From Pseudomonas sp. C2B4 (GTDB lineage Bacteria > Pseudomonadota > Gammaproteobacteria > Pseudomonadales > Pseudomonadaceae), in contig NZ_JABFMU010000015.1 in the NCBI RefSeq assembly GCF_013359695.1, positions 1-64,000 on the forward strand: a stretch of 64,000 nt of DNA. The letters run 5' to 3'. Below are positions 18,127 through 27,391 of this stretch, piece after piece. The position numbers and the translations under genes are program-made. The notes below the pieces were generated by a model. That model did not search any database and was not told the DNA's origin. It was given only the letters and a program-made list of their open reading frames with translations. The number at the start of each line of letters is the position of its first letter. The first letter of the stretch is position 1.

Positions 18127-19791
18127 ATGCGCGATTACTTGTCTGCTGTTTCACAGTTCAATTATCAGCACACCGTCGACGCCGCACTCGCAGGCGATCT
18201 GACTGCCCTCAACGCCTGTATCGAGTGTTGCGACCGGCATGCCTTGCCGGGGCGCATCGCGCTGTTCTGGGAAGGTCGTGATGGCACTAGCGCCACGTAT
18301 ACCTTCAGCGACCTGCAGGACAAGGCCGCGCGTTTCGCCAATTTCCTCTTGAGCCAGGGCGTGCAGAAGGGCGACAAGGTCGCCGGCCTGCTGCCACGCA
18401 ACATCGAATTATTGATCACCGTGTTTGCCACCTGGCGCATCGGTGCGGTTTATCAGCCACTGTTTACGGCCTTCGGCCCGAAAGCCATCGAGCACCGCCT
18501 GGGCAGCTCGGGTGCCAAAGTGGTGGTCACCGATGCGGTCAACCGCTCAAAACTCGACGAAGTCGCCGATTGCCCGACCATCGTCACCGTCGCCGGCCCC
18601 AAAGGGCAGGGCATTGTGCGGGGCGACTACAGCTTCTGGGCCGAACTGGCCAACTATTCCAACGTCTGCGAACCGGTGCTGCTGACCGGCGAAGATCCGT
18701 TCCTGCTGATGTTCACCTCCGGCACCACCGGCCCGTCGAAAGCGCTGTCGGTGCCGCTCAAGGCCATCGTCGCGTTCGAGAGTTACACCCGCGACGCCGT
18801 GGATCTGCGTCCCGAAGACGCGTTCTGGAACGTGGCTGATCCGGGTTGGGCCTACGGCATCTATTTCGGCGTCACCGGCCCGATGGCCATGGGGCACCCG
18901 ATCACCTTCTACGATGGCCCGTTCACCCTTGAAAGCACCTGCCGGGTGATCAACAAATACGGCATCACCAACCTCACCGGTTCACCGACTGCCTATCGCC
19001 TGTTGATTGCGGGCGGCGACGAGTTCGCCAAATCGATCAAAGGCAAACTGCGCATCGTCAGCAGCGCTGGCGAACCGTTGAACCCGGAAGTGATTCGCTG
19101 GTTTGCCGACAACCTGGGTGTGGTGATCCATGACCACTATGGCCAGACTGAACTGGGCATGGTCCTGTGCAACCACCATGGCCTGGAGCACCCGATCCAC
19201 ATGGGCGCCGCCGGTTTTGCCTCGCCCGGCCACCGCATTGTGGTGCTGGACGATGAATACAAGGAACTGGGTGTCGGTCAACCGGGCATCCTGGCCATCG
19301 ACCGCACCCAGTCGCCGATGTGCTGGTTCGCCGGTTACGAAGGCGCGCCGACCAAGGCGTTCGTCGGCAACTACTACCTGAGCGGCGACACTGTCGAATG
19401 GAATCCGGACGGCAGCATCAGCTTCGTCGGTCGCAGTGACGACGTGATCACCACATCTGGCTACCGCGTCGGTCCGTTCGATGTGGAAAGTGCCCTGATC
19501 GAACACCCGGCGGTGGTGGAAGCGGCAGTGGTCGGCAAGCCCGATCCGGAGCGCACCGAACTGGTCAAGGCCTTCGTGGTGCTTGGCGCGCAATACCGCG
19601 CGGCGCCGGAACTGGCCGAAGAACTGCGCCAGCACGTGCGCAAGCGCCTGGCCGCACACTCGTACCCCCGTGAAATCGAATTTGTCAGTGAGTTGCCGAA
19701 AACCCCAAGCGGCAAATTGCAGCGCTTTATCTTGCGCAACCAGGAAATCGCCAAGGCTCAAGAGGCTGCGGCGAAGAACGTTTCAGCTTGA
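18127..19791 (+). CDS. Acyl-CoA synthetase (AMP-binding, AcsM-like)
   Basis: 554 residues from ATG 18127 (ribosome site GAGGG); the frame opens 28 codons earlier without support. ANL-superfamily motifs are present: P-loop [17 protein letters not shown]-x-x-T/E motif HYGQTELGM, hinge [12 protein letters not shown]8 [14 protein letters not shown] and the catalytic Lys in TPSGKLQRF near the C-terminus. The family activates medium or short branched carboxylates to acyl-CoA with ATP. First gene of a rightward run with SDR, thiolase, acyl-CoA dehydrogenase and hydratase genes; here it may activate free branched-chain acids such as 2-methylbutyrate. No signal peptide; cytoplasmic. Confidence 0.87.
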   Translation: MRDYLSAVSQFNYQHTVDAALAGDLTALNACIECCDRHALPGRIALFWEGRDGTSATYTFSDLQDKAARFANFLLSQGVQKGDKVAGLLPRNIELLITVFATWRIGAVYQPLFTAFGPKAIEHRLGSSGAKVVVTDAVNRSKLDEVADCPTIVTVAGPKGQGIVRGDYSFWAELANYSNVCEPVLLTGEDPFLLMFTSGTTGPSKALSVPLKAIVAFESYTRDAVDLRPEDAFWNVADPGWAYGIYFGVTGPMAMGHPITFYDGPFTLESTCRVINKYGITNLTGSPTAYRLLIAGGDEFAKSIKGKLRIVSSAGEPLNPEVIRWFADNLGVVIHDHYGQTELGMVLCNHHGLEHPIHMGAAGFASPGHRIVVLDDEYKELGVGQPGILAIDRTQSPMCWFAGYEGAPTKAFVGNYYLSGDTVEWNPDGSISFVGRSDDVITTSGYRVGPFDVESALIEHPAVVEAAVVGKPDPERTELVKAFVVLGAQYRAAPELAEELRQHVRKRLAAHSYPREIEFVSELPKTPSGKLQRFILRNQEIAKAQEAAAKNVSA

Positions 19792-19804
19792 ATCCAAGGA
19801 AACA

Positions 19805-20569
19805 ATGATGCAGATCGAAAACAAGGTTTTTCTCGTCACCGGCGGTGCTTCCGGTCTGGGTGCGGCCACCGCTGAAATGCTGGTCGACGCGGGCGCCAAA
19901 GTGATGCTGGTGGACATGAATGCCGAGGCTGTCGCGGCGCAGGCCCAGCGTCTGGGCGCGCAAAGCGTGGTGGCGGACATCAGCGACGAAGCGGCGGCCG
20001 AAGCGGCGGTGCAGGCTACGGTCAAGGCCTTTGGCGGCCTCAATGGCCTGGTCAACTGCGCGGGCATCGTGCGTGGCGAGAAGATCCTCGGCAAGAACGG
20101 TCCGCACACGCTGGGCAGCTTCAGCCAGGTGATCAACGTCAACTTGATTGGCAGCTTCAACATGCTACGCCTGGCGTCGGCGGCGATTGCCGAAACCGAA
20201 GCGGACGCCGGTGGCGAGCGCGGCGTGATCATCAACACGGCATCGGCGGCGGCCTATGACGGCCAGATTGGCCAAGCGGCGTATGCGGCTTCCAAGGGCG
20301 CCATTGTCAGCCTGACCTTGCCGGCGGCCCGTGAGCTGGCGCGTTTCGGCATCCGCGTGATGACCATCGCCCCGGGCATTTTCGAAACGCCGATGATGGC
20401 CGGCATGACCCCGGAAGTGCGCGACTCCCTGGCCGCCGGCGTGCCATTCCCGCCGCGCCTGGGCAAACCGGCCGAGTACGCGTCGCTGGTCCGGCATATC
20501 ATTGAAAACAGCATGCTCAATGGCGAGGTGATCCGTCTCGACGGCGCCTTGCGCATGGCGGCCAAATAA
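19805..20569 (+). CDS. SDR dehydrogenase, probable 3-hydroxy-2-methylbutyryl-CoA dehydrogenase
   Basis: 254 residues from ATG 19805 (a second ATG follows at 19808). NAD-binding TGGASGLG (12-19), NCAG (84-87) and the catalytic triad S147, Y160, K164 (YAASK) are complete. [19 protein letters not shown] and the length resemble type-10 17beta-HSD / 3-hydroxyacyl-CoA dehydrogenase. In isoleucine breakdown this step oxidises 3-hydroxy-2-methylbutyryl-CoA. Gaps: 13 bp after the ligase and 12 bp before the thiolase, so one transcript. Substrate is inferred from the neighbours. Confidence 0.85.
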   Translation: MMQIENKVFLVTGGASGLGAATAEMLVDAGAKVMLVDMNAEAVAAQAQRLGAQSVVADISDEAAAEAAVQATVKAFGGLNGLVNCAGIVRGEKILGKNGPHTLGSFSQVINVNLIGSFNMLRLASAAIAETEADAGGERGVIINTASAAAYDGQIGQAAYAASKGAIVSLTLPAARELARFGIRVMTIAPGIFETPMMAGMTPEVRDSLAAGVPFPPRLGKPAEYASLVRHIIENSMLNGEVIRLDGALRMAAK

Positions 20570-20581
20570 GGAGGATTTGTC

Positions 20582-21775
20582 ATGACTATTGCCAACGATC
20601 CAATCGTTATCGTCAGCGCCGTCCGCACCCCGATGGGTGGTTTCCAGGGCGAACTGAAAAGCCTGACCGCGCCGCAACTGGGTGCTGCTGCGATCAAGGC
20701 TGCTGTGGAGCGTGCCGGTGTTGCGCCGGATGCGGTCGATGAAGTGCTGGTCGGTTGCGTATTGCCGGCCGGCCTTGGCCAGGCCCCTGCGCGTCAGGCG
20801 GCGCTGGGTGCGGGGCTGGACAAGTCGACCCGCTGTACCACCGTGAACAAGATGTGCGGCTCCGGCATGGAAACCGCCATCCTGGCCCATGACATGCTGT
20901 TGGCCGGCAGTGCCGAGGTGGTGATTGCCGGCGGCATGGAAAGCATGTCCAACGCGCCGTACCTGCTGGACCGCGCCCGTGCCGGTTACCGCATGGGCCA
21001 CGGCCGCGTTCTGGACTCGATGTTCCTCGACGGCCTGGAAGACGCCTACGACAAGGGCCGCCTGATGGGCACCTTTGCCGAAGACTGTGCCGAAACCAAC
21101 GACTTCAGCCGCGAAGCCCAGGATGCATTTGCCATTGCCTCGACCACCCGTGCACAACAGGCGATCAAGGACGGCAGCTTCAAGGACGAGATCGTGCCGT
21201 TGACCGTCACCGTCGGCAAGGAACAGGTGATCATCAGCCACGACGAACAACCGCCGAAAGCCAAGCTGGACAAGATCGCCTCGCTGAAACCGGCGTTCCG
21301 CGAAGGCGGCACCGTGACGGCGGCCAACTCCAGCTCGATCTCCGACGGTGCAGCGGCGCTGGTGCTGATGCGCCGCTCCGAAGCCGACAAGCGCGGCCTC
21401 AAACCGCTGGCGGTGATCCATGGCCACGCAGCATTCGCCGATACCCCGGGCCTGTTCCCGGTGGCACCGATTGGCGCGATCAAGAAACTGATGAAAAAAA
21501 CCGGCTGGTCCCTGGATCAGGTGGACCTGGTCGAAGTCAACGAAGCCTTCGCCGTGGTTGGCATGGCTGCGATGACCCACCTGGAAATCCCCCACGAGAA
21601 GCTCAACGTGCACGGCGGCGCTTGTGCCCTGGGCCACCCGATCGGTGCGTCTGGTGCGCGAATCCTCGTGACCTTGCTCTCGGCCCTGCGCCAGAAAGGC
21701 CTGAAGCGTGGCGTGGCGGCGATCTGCATTGGCGGTGGCGAGGCGACGGCGATGGCCGTGGAGTGCCTGTACTGA
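20582..21775 (+). CDS. Acetyl-CoA C-acyltransferase (thiolase)
   Basis: 397 residues. Nucleophile C92 in NKMCGSGME, plus VNEAFAVV, the His motif HGGACALGHPIGASGAR and a second Cys in AICIGGGEATA near 380. A degradative-type thiolase, likely cleaving 2-methylacetoacetyl-CoA to propionyl-CoA and acetyl-CoA in this setting. A strong ribosome site (AAGGAGGATTTGTC) precedes ATG 20582. Ordinary acetoacetyl-CoA thiolase is the alternative. A REP doublet separates it from the next gene. Confidence 0.9.
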   Translation: MTIANDPIVIVSAVRTPMGGFQGELKSLTAPQLGAAAIKAAVERAGVAPDAVDEVLVGCVLPAGLGQAPARQAALGAGLDKSTRCTTVNKMCGSGMETAILAHDMLLAGSAEVVIAGGMESMSNAPYLLDRARAGYRMGHGRVLDSMFLDGLEDAYDKGRLMGTFAEDCAETNDFSREAQDAFAIASTTRAQQAIKDGSFKDEIVPLTVTVGKEQVIISHDEQPPKAKLDKIASLKPAFREGGTVTAANSSSISDGAAALVLMRRSEADKRGLKPLAVIHGHAAFADTPGLFPVAPIGAIKKLMKKTGWSLDQVDLVEVNEAFAVVGMAAMTHLEIPHEKLNVHGGACALGHPIGASGARILVTLLSALRQKGLKRGVAAICIGGGEATAMAVECLY

Positions 21776-21792
21776 AACTGATGCAGGCCCAT

Positions 21793-21880
21793 GTGGGAGC
21801 GAGCCTGCTCGCGAAGAGGCCATGTCAGTCAACATTGATGTTGAATGACACACCGCTTTCGCGAGCAGGCTCGCTCCCAC
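21793..21880. repeat. REP doublet, long spacer with inner palindrome
   Basis: Outward-ended REP copies; the spacer contains GTCAGTCAACATTGATGTTG, which can fold on itself between the two REPs. It lies between thiolase and acyl-CoA dehydrogenase, within the presumed operon. Confidence 0.95.
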
Positions 21881-21908
21881 AGGTTAAATTGTATTAAGGC
21901 TCAAATTT

Positions 21909-23036
21909 ATGATCCCCAATGACGAACAACAACAGATCAGCGACGCGGCCCGGCAATTTGCCCAGGAACGGCTGAAACCCTTCGCCGCCGAATGGGACCG
22001 CGAGCACCGTTTCCCCAAGGAAGCCATCGGCGAGATGGCCGACCTGGGCTTCTTCGGCATGCTGGTGCCGGAGCAGTGGGGCGGTTGCGACACCGGTTAC
22101 CTGGCCTATGCCATGGCCCTGGAAGAAATCGCCGCCGGCGATGGCGCCTGCTCGACCATCATGAGCGTGCACAACTCGGTGGGTTGCGTGCCGATCCTCC
22201 ACTACGGCAACGACGACCAGAAAGAACGCTTCCTCAAACCGCTGGCCAGCGGGGCGATGCTCGGTGCTTTCGCCTTGACCGAACCCCAGGCGGGTTCCGA
22301 CGCCAGCGGCCTGAAAACCCGCGCGCGTCTTGAGGGCGATCACTACGTGCTCAACGGTTGCAAGCAATTCATCACCTCCGGGCAGAACGCCGGGGTGGTG
22401 ATTGTGTTTGCGGTGACCGATCCGAGTGCTGGCAAACGCGGTATCACCGCCCTGATCGTGCCGACCGACTCGCCCGGCTACAAAGTGGCCCGGGTCGAGG
22501 ACAAGCTCGGCCAGCATGCGTCCGACACCTGCCAGATTCTGTTTGAAGACGTGAAAGTCCCGGTGGCCAACCGCTTGGGCGAAGAGGGCGAGGGCTACAA
22601 GATCGCGTTGGCCAACCTTGAAGGCGGCCGCGTCGGCATTGCCTCGCAATCGGTGGGCATGGCCCGCGCCGCCTTCGAAGCGGCCCGCGACTACGCCCGT
22701 GAGCGCGAAAGCTTTGGCAAGCCGATCATTGAGCATCAAGCGGTCGCGTTCCGCCTGGCGGACATGGCGACCCAAATCGCGGTGGCCCGGCAAATGGTGC
22801 ACTACGCCGCCGCCCTGCGTGACAGCGGCCAACCGGCCCTGGTCGCCGCCTCGATGGCCAAGCTGTTCGCCTCGGAAATGGCCGAGAAGGTCTGTTCTTC
22901 GGCGTTGCAAACCCTGGGCGGTTACGGTTACTTGAACGATTTCCCGCTGGAGCGGATCTACCGCGACGTGCGGGTCTGCCAGATCTACGAAGGCACCAGC
23001 GATATTCAGCGCATGGTCATTTCGCGCAATCTTTGA
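21909..23036 (+). CDS. Acyl-CoA dehydrogenase, probable 2-methylbutyryl-CoA type
   Basis: 375 residues, the normal length for short-chain acyl-CoA dehydrogenases. FAD-binding segments [13 protein letters not shown] and VIVFAVTD, the C-terminal domain signature [18 protein letters not shown] and catalytic base E361 in [13 protein letters not shown] are present. It oxidises a short or branched acyl-CoA to the enoyl-CoA and passes electrons to ETF. The hydratase gene follows after 16 bp. Substrate is inferred from the thiolase/SDR neighbours. Confidence 0.88.
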   Translation: MIPNDEQQQISDAARQFAQERLKPFAAEWDREHRFPKEAIGEMADLGFFGMLVPEQWGGCDTGYLAYAMALEEIAAGDGACSTIMSVHNSVGCVPILHYGNDDQKERFLKPLASGAMLGAFALTEPQAGSDASGLKTRARLEGDHYVLNGCKQFITSGQNAGVVIVFAVTDPSAGKRGITALIVPTDSPGYKVARVEDKLGQHASDTCQILFEDVKVPVANRLGEEGEGYKIALANLEGGRVGIASQSVGMARAAFEAARDYARERESFGKPIIEHQAVAFRLADMATQIAVARQMVHYAAALRDSGQPALVAASMAKLFASEMAEKVCSSALQTLGGYGYLNDFPLERIYRDVRVCQIYEGTSDIQRMVISRNL

Positions 23037-23052
23037 GAGAAGGAAAAAACTC

Positions 23053-23826
23053 GTGAACTACGAAACGATTTTGCTGGAAACCCATGGCCGCGTGGGCCTG
23101 ATTACCCTGAACCGTCCGCAGGCGCTGAATGCGTTGAACGCGCAGATCGTCAGCGAACTCAACCACGCCCTCGATGGTTTTGAGGCCGACTCGAACATCG
23201 GCTGCATCGTGCTGACCGGCTCGAAAAAAGCCTTTGCCGCCGGTGCCGATATCAAGGAAATGGCTGAGCTGACTTACCCGCAGATCTACCTCGACGACCT
23301 GTTCAGCGACAGCGATCGCGTGGCCAACCGCCGCACGCCGATCATCGCCGCGGTCAACGGCTTTGCCCTGGGCGGTGGCTGTGAACTGGCATTGATGTGC
23401 GATTTCATTCTGGCCGGCGACAACGCGAAGTTCGGTCAGCCGGAAATCAACCTCGGCGTGCTGCCGGGCATGGGCGGCACCCAGCGCCTGACCCGTGCCG
23501 TGGGCAAGGCCAAGGCCATGGAAATGTGCCTGAGCGGACGCCTGATCGGTGCCGAGGAAGCGGAGCGTTGCGGCATCGTGGCGCGGATCGTGCCGAGCGA
23601 TGAACTGCTGGACGAAGCGTTGAAAGTCGCGGCGTTGATTGCCAGTAAGTCCCTGCCGATTGCGATGATGGTCAAGGAAAGCGTCAATCGCGCCTTTGAA
23701 GTGAGCCTGTCCGAAGGCGTGCGTTTCGAACGCCGGGTGTTCCATGCGGCGTTTGCGACGCAGGATCAGAAGGAAGGGATGGCGGCGTTCATTGCCAAGC
23801 GTGAGGCTGAATTCCAAGGGAAGTGA
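23053..23826 (+). CDS. Enoyl-CoA hydratase
   Basis: 257 residues from GTG 23053, preceded by AGAAGGA. Crotonase signature with oxyanion segment [11 protein letters not shown], and both catalytic glutamates at the right spacing: E111 ([11 protein letters not shown]) and E131 ([13 protein letters not shown]), equivalent to crotonase E144/E164. It hydrates 2-enoyl-CoA; tiglyl-CoA is the likely substrate here. Last gene of the rightward run; a three-copy REP cluster follows. Confidence 0.9.
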   Translation: MNYETILLETHGRVGLITLNRPQALNALNAQIVSELNHALDGFEADSNIGCIVLTGSKKAFAAGADIKEMAELTYPQIYLDDLFSDSDRVANRRTPIIAAVNGFALGGGCELALMCDFILAGDNAKFGQPEINLGVLPGMGGTQRLTRAVGKAKAMEMCLSGRLIGAEEAERCGIVARIVPSDELLDEALKVAALIASKSLPIAMMVKESVNRAFEVSLSEGVRFERRVFHAAFATQDQKEGMAAFIAKREAEFQGK

Positions 23827-23847
23827 TGTAGCGTTTTTGCGGGCCTC

Positions 23848-23962
23848 TTCGCGAGCAGGCTCGCTCCCACAAAGGATCTCATGAACACCAGAGATCCACT
23901 GTGGGAGCGAGCCTGCTCGCGAAGCTTTTTTGTTTATTTGTAGGAGCGAGCCTGCTCGCGAA
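23848..23962. repeat. REP cluster, three copies
   Basis: Copies at 23848-23870 (reverse), 23901-23923 (forward) and 23940-23962 (forward, starting GTAGGAG). The last two are direct repeats 39 bp apart. It lies between the convergent hydratase and dehydrogenase genes. Confidence 0.93.
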
Positions 23963-24011
23963 AAACCTGAGGGCGCGGAGTCGATTCAGGCCCCCCGCGT
24001 CATTCAGGGCA

Positions 24012-25163
24012 TCACACCAGGTAGTTTTTCAACTCCCGGGCAATCACCATCCGCTGTATCTCGCTCGACCCTTCATAAATCTGCGTGATCCGCGCATCCC
24101 GGTAGTACTTCTCTACGGGATAGTCTTCCAGATACCCATACCCGCCATGAATCTGGATCGCTGACGAACAGACCTTCTCGGCCATTTCCGAGGCGAACAG
24201 CTTGGCCTGCGATGCCTCCGACAGGCATGGCTTGCCGGCGCTGCGCAACCGGGCGGCATGCAGGATCATCAGGCGCGCTGCGTTGAGTTGCATGTGCATG
24301 TCCGCCAGCAGGTTGGCGATGCTCTGGTGCTCGATGATCGGCTTGTTGAACTGCACGCGGTCCCGGGCGTAGGCCAGTGCCGCTTCAAACGCGGCGCGGG
24401 CGATGCCCAGTGCCTGGGCGGCGATGCCGATGCGGCCGCCTTCGAGGTTGGACAGGGCGATGGCCAGGCCCTTGCCGCGTTCACCCAGCAGGTTGGCTTC
24501 GGCAATGGTGCAGTTGTTCAGGGTGACCGCGCAGGTGTCGGAGGCGCGGATGCCCATCTTGTGTTCGCTGCGGTCGACGGTAAACCCAGGCGTGCTGGTG
24601 GGCACCAGGAACGCCGAGATGCCACGCTTGCCCAGATCCGGATCGGTCACGGCAAACACGATCGCCAGTGTTGCCCGTTTGCCATTGCTGACAAATTGCT
24701 TGGCGCCGTTGATCACCCATTGGCCGTCGCGCAGTTCGGCGCGGGTGCGCAGGTTGTGCGCTTCGGAACCGGCCTGGGGTTCGGTCAGGCAGAAGCAACC
24801 GATGGCCTGGCCGCTGGCCAGATCCGCCAGCCAGGTCTGTTTCTGTTCTTCGGTGCCGTAGTTGAGCACCGGCCCGCAGCCCACGGAGTTGTGGATGCTC
24901 ATCAGCGCGCCGGTGGCGCCGTCGCCTGCCGAGATTTCTTCCACCGCCAGGGCATAGGCCACGTAGTCGACATAGGTGCCGCCCCATTCCTCGGGCACGA
25001 CCATGCCGAGCAGACCCAGCTCGCCCATCTTCGCCACCAGCGCATCGTCGATCCAGCCGGCCTTTTCCCAGGCCTGGGCGTGGGGGGCGATTTCGCCACG
25101 GGCAAAGTCCCGGGCCATGTCGCGGATCATGACTTGCTCTTCGCTCAATTCGATATCGTGCAT
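24012..25163 (-). CDS. Acyl-CoA dehydrogenase, probable isobutyryl-CoA type
   Basis: 383 residues. The motifs match the other dehydrogenase in this cluster: [22 protein letters not shown], the [18 protein letters not shown] helix and catalytic base E364 in [13 protein letters not shown]. It follows the 3-hydroxyisobutyryl-CoA hydrolase gene by 3 bp on the minus strand, so the pair points to valine catabolism (isobutyryl-CoA to methacrylyl-CoA). Clearly a paralogue of the gene at 21909 but not adjacent in orientation. Confidence 0.87.
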   Translation of the reverse strand: MHDIELSEEQVMIRDMARDFARGEIAPHAQAWEKAGWIDDALVAKMGELGLLGMVVPEEWGGTYVDYVAYALAVEEISAGDGATGALMSIHNSVGCGPVLNYGTEEQKQTWLADLASGQAIGCFCLTEPQAGSEAHNLRTRAELRDGQWVINGAKQFVSNGKRATLAIVFAVTDPDLGKRGISAFLVPTSTPGFTVDRSEHKMGIRASDTCAVTLNNCTIAEANLLGERGKGLAIALSNLEGGRIGIAAQALGIARAAFEAALAYARDRVQFNKPIIEHQSIANLLADMHMQLNAARLMILHAARLRSAGKPCLSEASQAKLFASEMAEKVCSSAIQIHGGYGYLEDYPVEKYYRDARITQIYEGSSEIQRMVIARELKNYLV

Positions 25164-25166
25164 GGC

Positions 25167-26273
25167 TCAGCTCCCGCTTTGATCAAACCCGGTGAAGAAA
25201 CTCGCCACGTGCTCGGCGTCCAGCGCCTGCAGGGTGGGCGGGTTCCAGCGCGGGTTCTTGTCTTTGTCGATCAGCAAGGCGCGCACGCCTTCGATCAGGT
25301 CGCCGCGCTCGAACCACTGGCGGTCCAGGTGCAGCTCAAGGGCGAAGCAGCGTTCCAGGCTCAGGTGCCGGCCGCGTCGCAGCATCTCCAGGGTCACACC
25401 CATGGCCAGTGGCGAGCGGGTCAGCAGCAGGTCGGCGGTGGTCGCGGCCCACTCATGACTGTCGGCAACCGTCACTTCGCGCAATTGTTCAACAATACTC
25501 GGCACATCGGGCAGGGCGAAGAAGTGGTCGATGGCCGGGCGCAGCGCTTTGAGTGGTGCGTCGGGCAGCTGCTGCACCGCGAGTTTGGCCAGCAAGCTCT
25601 GCAAGTCTTTCAGCGGCGTGTCGTGCCATTCCAATTGATCGAGTTTCTCGTCCAGCTCGGCCAGTTTGCTACTGTCCAGATACCAGTCGGCGAGACCGCA
25701 ATACAGCGCATCCGCCGCACGGATCTGCACGCCGCTGACGCCCAGGTAAATCCCCAATTCACCGGGAATGCGCGGCAGGAAGTAACTGCCACCGACGTCA
25801 GGGAAATAGCCGATGCCGACTTCCGGCATCGCTAGGCGGCTCTTTTCGGTGACCACCCGCAAGTCGGCGCCTTGCACCAGCCCCATGCCGCCGCCCAGGA
25901 CAAAACCGTCCATCAAGGCCAGCACGGGTTTGCGGTAATGATGGATCGCCAGGTCGAGGGCGTATTCCTCGACGAAGAAATCTTCGTGCAGTGTGTCGCC
26001 GTTTTTGAAGCTGTCATGCAGCGAGCGAATGTCACCGCCGGCACAGAAGGCTTTTTCCCCGGCGCCGCGCAGCACGACCGCATGCACCTGCGGATCCTGT
26101 GCCCAGGCATCGAGCTGGCGTTGCAGGCTGCGGACCATGTCGAGGGTCAGCGCGTTGAGCCCGGCGGGGCGGTTGAGGGTCAGGTGACCGATGTGGTTGC
26201 GAACCTCGGCCAGCACTTCATTTTGCGTGGCATCCATGGACCGGGCCCCTGGAGAAGAAACCTGAGCAGTCAT
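25167..26273 (-). CDS. 3-hydroxyisobutyryl-CoA hydrolase (crotonase family)
   Basis: 368 residues from ATG 26273 (ribosome site AGGGAG); the frame opens 48 codons earlier without support. The crotonase core has AFCAGGDIRSL and GGGMGLVQGADLRV. MPEVGIGYFPDVGGSYFL, with E151 and D159, is the HIBCH signature. The C-terminal extension (about 240-368) with LEMLRRGRHLSLERCF is also typical of HIBCH. It hydrolyses 3-hydroxyisobutyryl-CoA in valine breakdown. The downstream gene is the acyl-CoA dehydrogenase (3-bp gap). A -10-like TATAAA and a perfect palindrome lie just upstream. Confidence 0.9.
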   Translation of the reverse strand: MTAQVSSPGARSMDATQNEVLAEVRNHIGHLTLNRPAGLNALTLDMVRSLQRQLDAWAQDPQVHAVVLRGAGEKAFCAGGDIRSLHDSFKNGDTLHEDFFVEEYALDLAIHHYRKPVLALMDGFVLGGGMGLVQGADLRVVTEKSRLAMPEVGIGYFPDVGGSYFLPRIPGELGIYLGVSGVQIRAADALYCGLADWYLDSSKLAELDEKLDQLEWHDTPLKDLQSLLAKLAVQQLPDAPLKALRPAIDHFFALPDVPSIVEQLREVTVADSHEWAATTADLLLTRSPLAMGVTLEMLRRGRHLSLERCFALELHLDRQWFERGDLIEGVRALLIDKDKNPRWNPPTLQALDAEHVASFFTGFDQSGS

Positions 26274-26309
26274 CACTAACTCCCTGCTTTTATTGTTCTT
26301 TATAGAGAA

Positions 26310-26323
26310 GCTCGCGCGCGAGC
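26310..26323 (-). promoter_or_regulatory. Perfect 14-bp palindrome before the hydrolase operon
   Basis: GCTCGCGCGCGAGC is fully self-complementary. On the minus strand it ends 6 bp before TATAAA (26299-26304 region), a good -10; no clear -35 is seen. It is a candidate activator or repressor site for the valine pair. Confidence 0.45.
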
Positions 26324-26418
26324 GATGCTGGATCGTAACAGTGCAAATTTGTGATGTACAACGGGGATATGTGCAGGGTCTCCCTGCATATTTGCAATGA
26401 CGATCACATACACCCAAT

Positions 26419-26506
26419 GTGGGAGCGAGCCTGCTCGCGAAGGCGGTATGTCATTCAACATTGATGTTGTCGGATATGGCCTCTTCGCGAGCAGGCTCGC
26501 TCCCAC
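26419..26506. repeat. REP doublet, long spacer with inner palindrome
   Basis: Outward-ended REP copies; the spacer contains GTCATTCAACATTGATGTTG. It lies between the HPP-protein stop and the hydrolase promoter region. Confidence 0.95.
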
Positions 26507-26522
26507 AGTGGGCTGTGTTGTG

Positions 26523-27230
26523 TCAGGTTCTGCGGCTCAGCACTTCACCAATACTGCGACGTTTGGCATGTAACTCACTGGCGTGAATCAATTGTTCCAG
26601 GTCTTCAGGGGTGACGTCGAAAAAGGCCTCCATGTCGGCCAACGCCAGTTTCAGGTCCTGGGCGGTGATGGCCAGGCTGTCGGTGGGCGGATGATCGGCG
26701 GGCACCACGGCCACCGGCTCTGCCGGGCGCTTGGGGTAGCGGATGCGCGTGAGGTTGTTGTAGGCCAGGGCGCTGAGCAGCATGATCGACGCGCCGAGCA
26801 TGACCGGGCCCAGGGCTTTCCAGTCCATGGCAACGGTGGCCGGGTCGGCCAGCACCAGGGTCAGCGCCAGTGCGCCGGCCGGTGGATGCAGGCAGCGCAG
26901 CCAGCACATCAGGATCAGCGCCATGCCCGCCGCCAGGCACGCACTGCCCAGCGTCCGGCCCAGCACATGGGCCACCAGCAGCGCCACCACGCCGGCACTC
27001 AAGTAGCCGCCCAGAATCGACCAAGGCTGCGCCAATGCGCCGGAAGACACCGCGAACAACAGCACCGCCGAGGCACCCAGCGGGCCGATCAAATGCTGCG
27101 CCACTTCGATGCCGAAGACCTGACCGCATAGCCACACGCTGAGCAGGGTGCCGAAGGCCATGCCGATAGCGGCGCGACTCCATTCGGAGGGGCGGGTGTT
27201 GATGGCGGCGGGCAACCAGCGAGCGAGCAT
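26523..27230 (-). CDS. HPP-family integral membrane protein
   Basis: 235 residues from ATG 27230; the frame is open 28 codons further but without a ribosome site. Four to five hydrophobic spans, the first two flanking LIGPLGASAVLLFAV, and the family tag LHPPAGALALTLVL. The cytoplasmic C-terminal 60 residues are charged (ITAQDLKLALADMEAFFDVT). HPP proteins are poorly characterised inner-membrane proteins, with a nitrite-transport role proposed in some organisms. No partner gene is adjacent. Confidence 0.82.
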   Translation of the reverse strand: MLARWLPAAINTRPSEWSRAAIGMAFGTLLSVWLCGQVFGIEVAQHLIGPLGASAVLLFAVSSGALAQPWSILGGYLSAGVVALLVAHVLGRTLGSACLAAGMALILMCWLRCLHPPAGALALTLVLADPATVAMDWKALGPVMLGASIMLLSALAYNNLTRIRYPKRPAEPVAVVPADHPPTDSLAITAQDLKLALADMEAFFDVTPEDLEQLIHASELHAKRRSIGEVLSRRT

Positions 27231-27263
27231 GATGAAAAGTATTTCCTTGATAAAAACCTGAGG

Positions 27264-27299
27264 AAAAAAAAAGGCTTGCCGGGGATACCCAGAAAGCCC
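27264..27299 (-). terminator. Rho-independent terminator
   Basis: On the minus strand GGGCTT...CTGGG-TAT-CCCCGG...AAGCC is followed directly by nine T residues. It lies 93 bp after the MFS transporter stop and just before the HPP gene, so it should end the transporter transcript. Confidence 0.75.
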
Positions 27300-27391
27300 T
27301 TGAAGTTGTTCCAACTATTGGGGGAGGAACGACGACAGTTTGCCGATCCTTGCTGATGCTGACAAATTCATATTAATGAAGCTTCAGTTCA

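Noticed and set aside
20165..21880. 571-codon antisense frame over SDR and thiolase genes
   Set aside because: Begins in REP sequence and is antisense to clearly functional motifs.
23848..23962. Regularly repeated 23-mers resembling a CRISPR array
   Set aside because: Copies alternate in orientation, are palindromic and occur genome-wide between genes; they are REP elements, with no cas genes.
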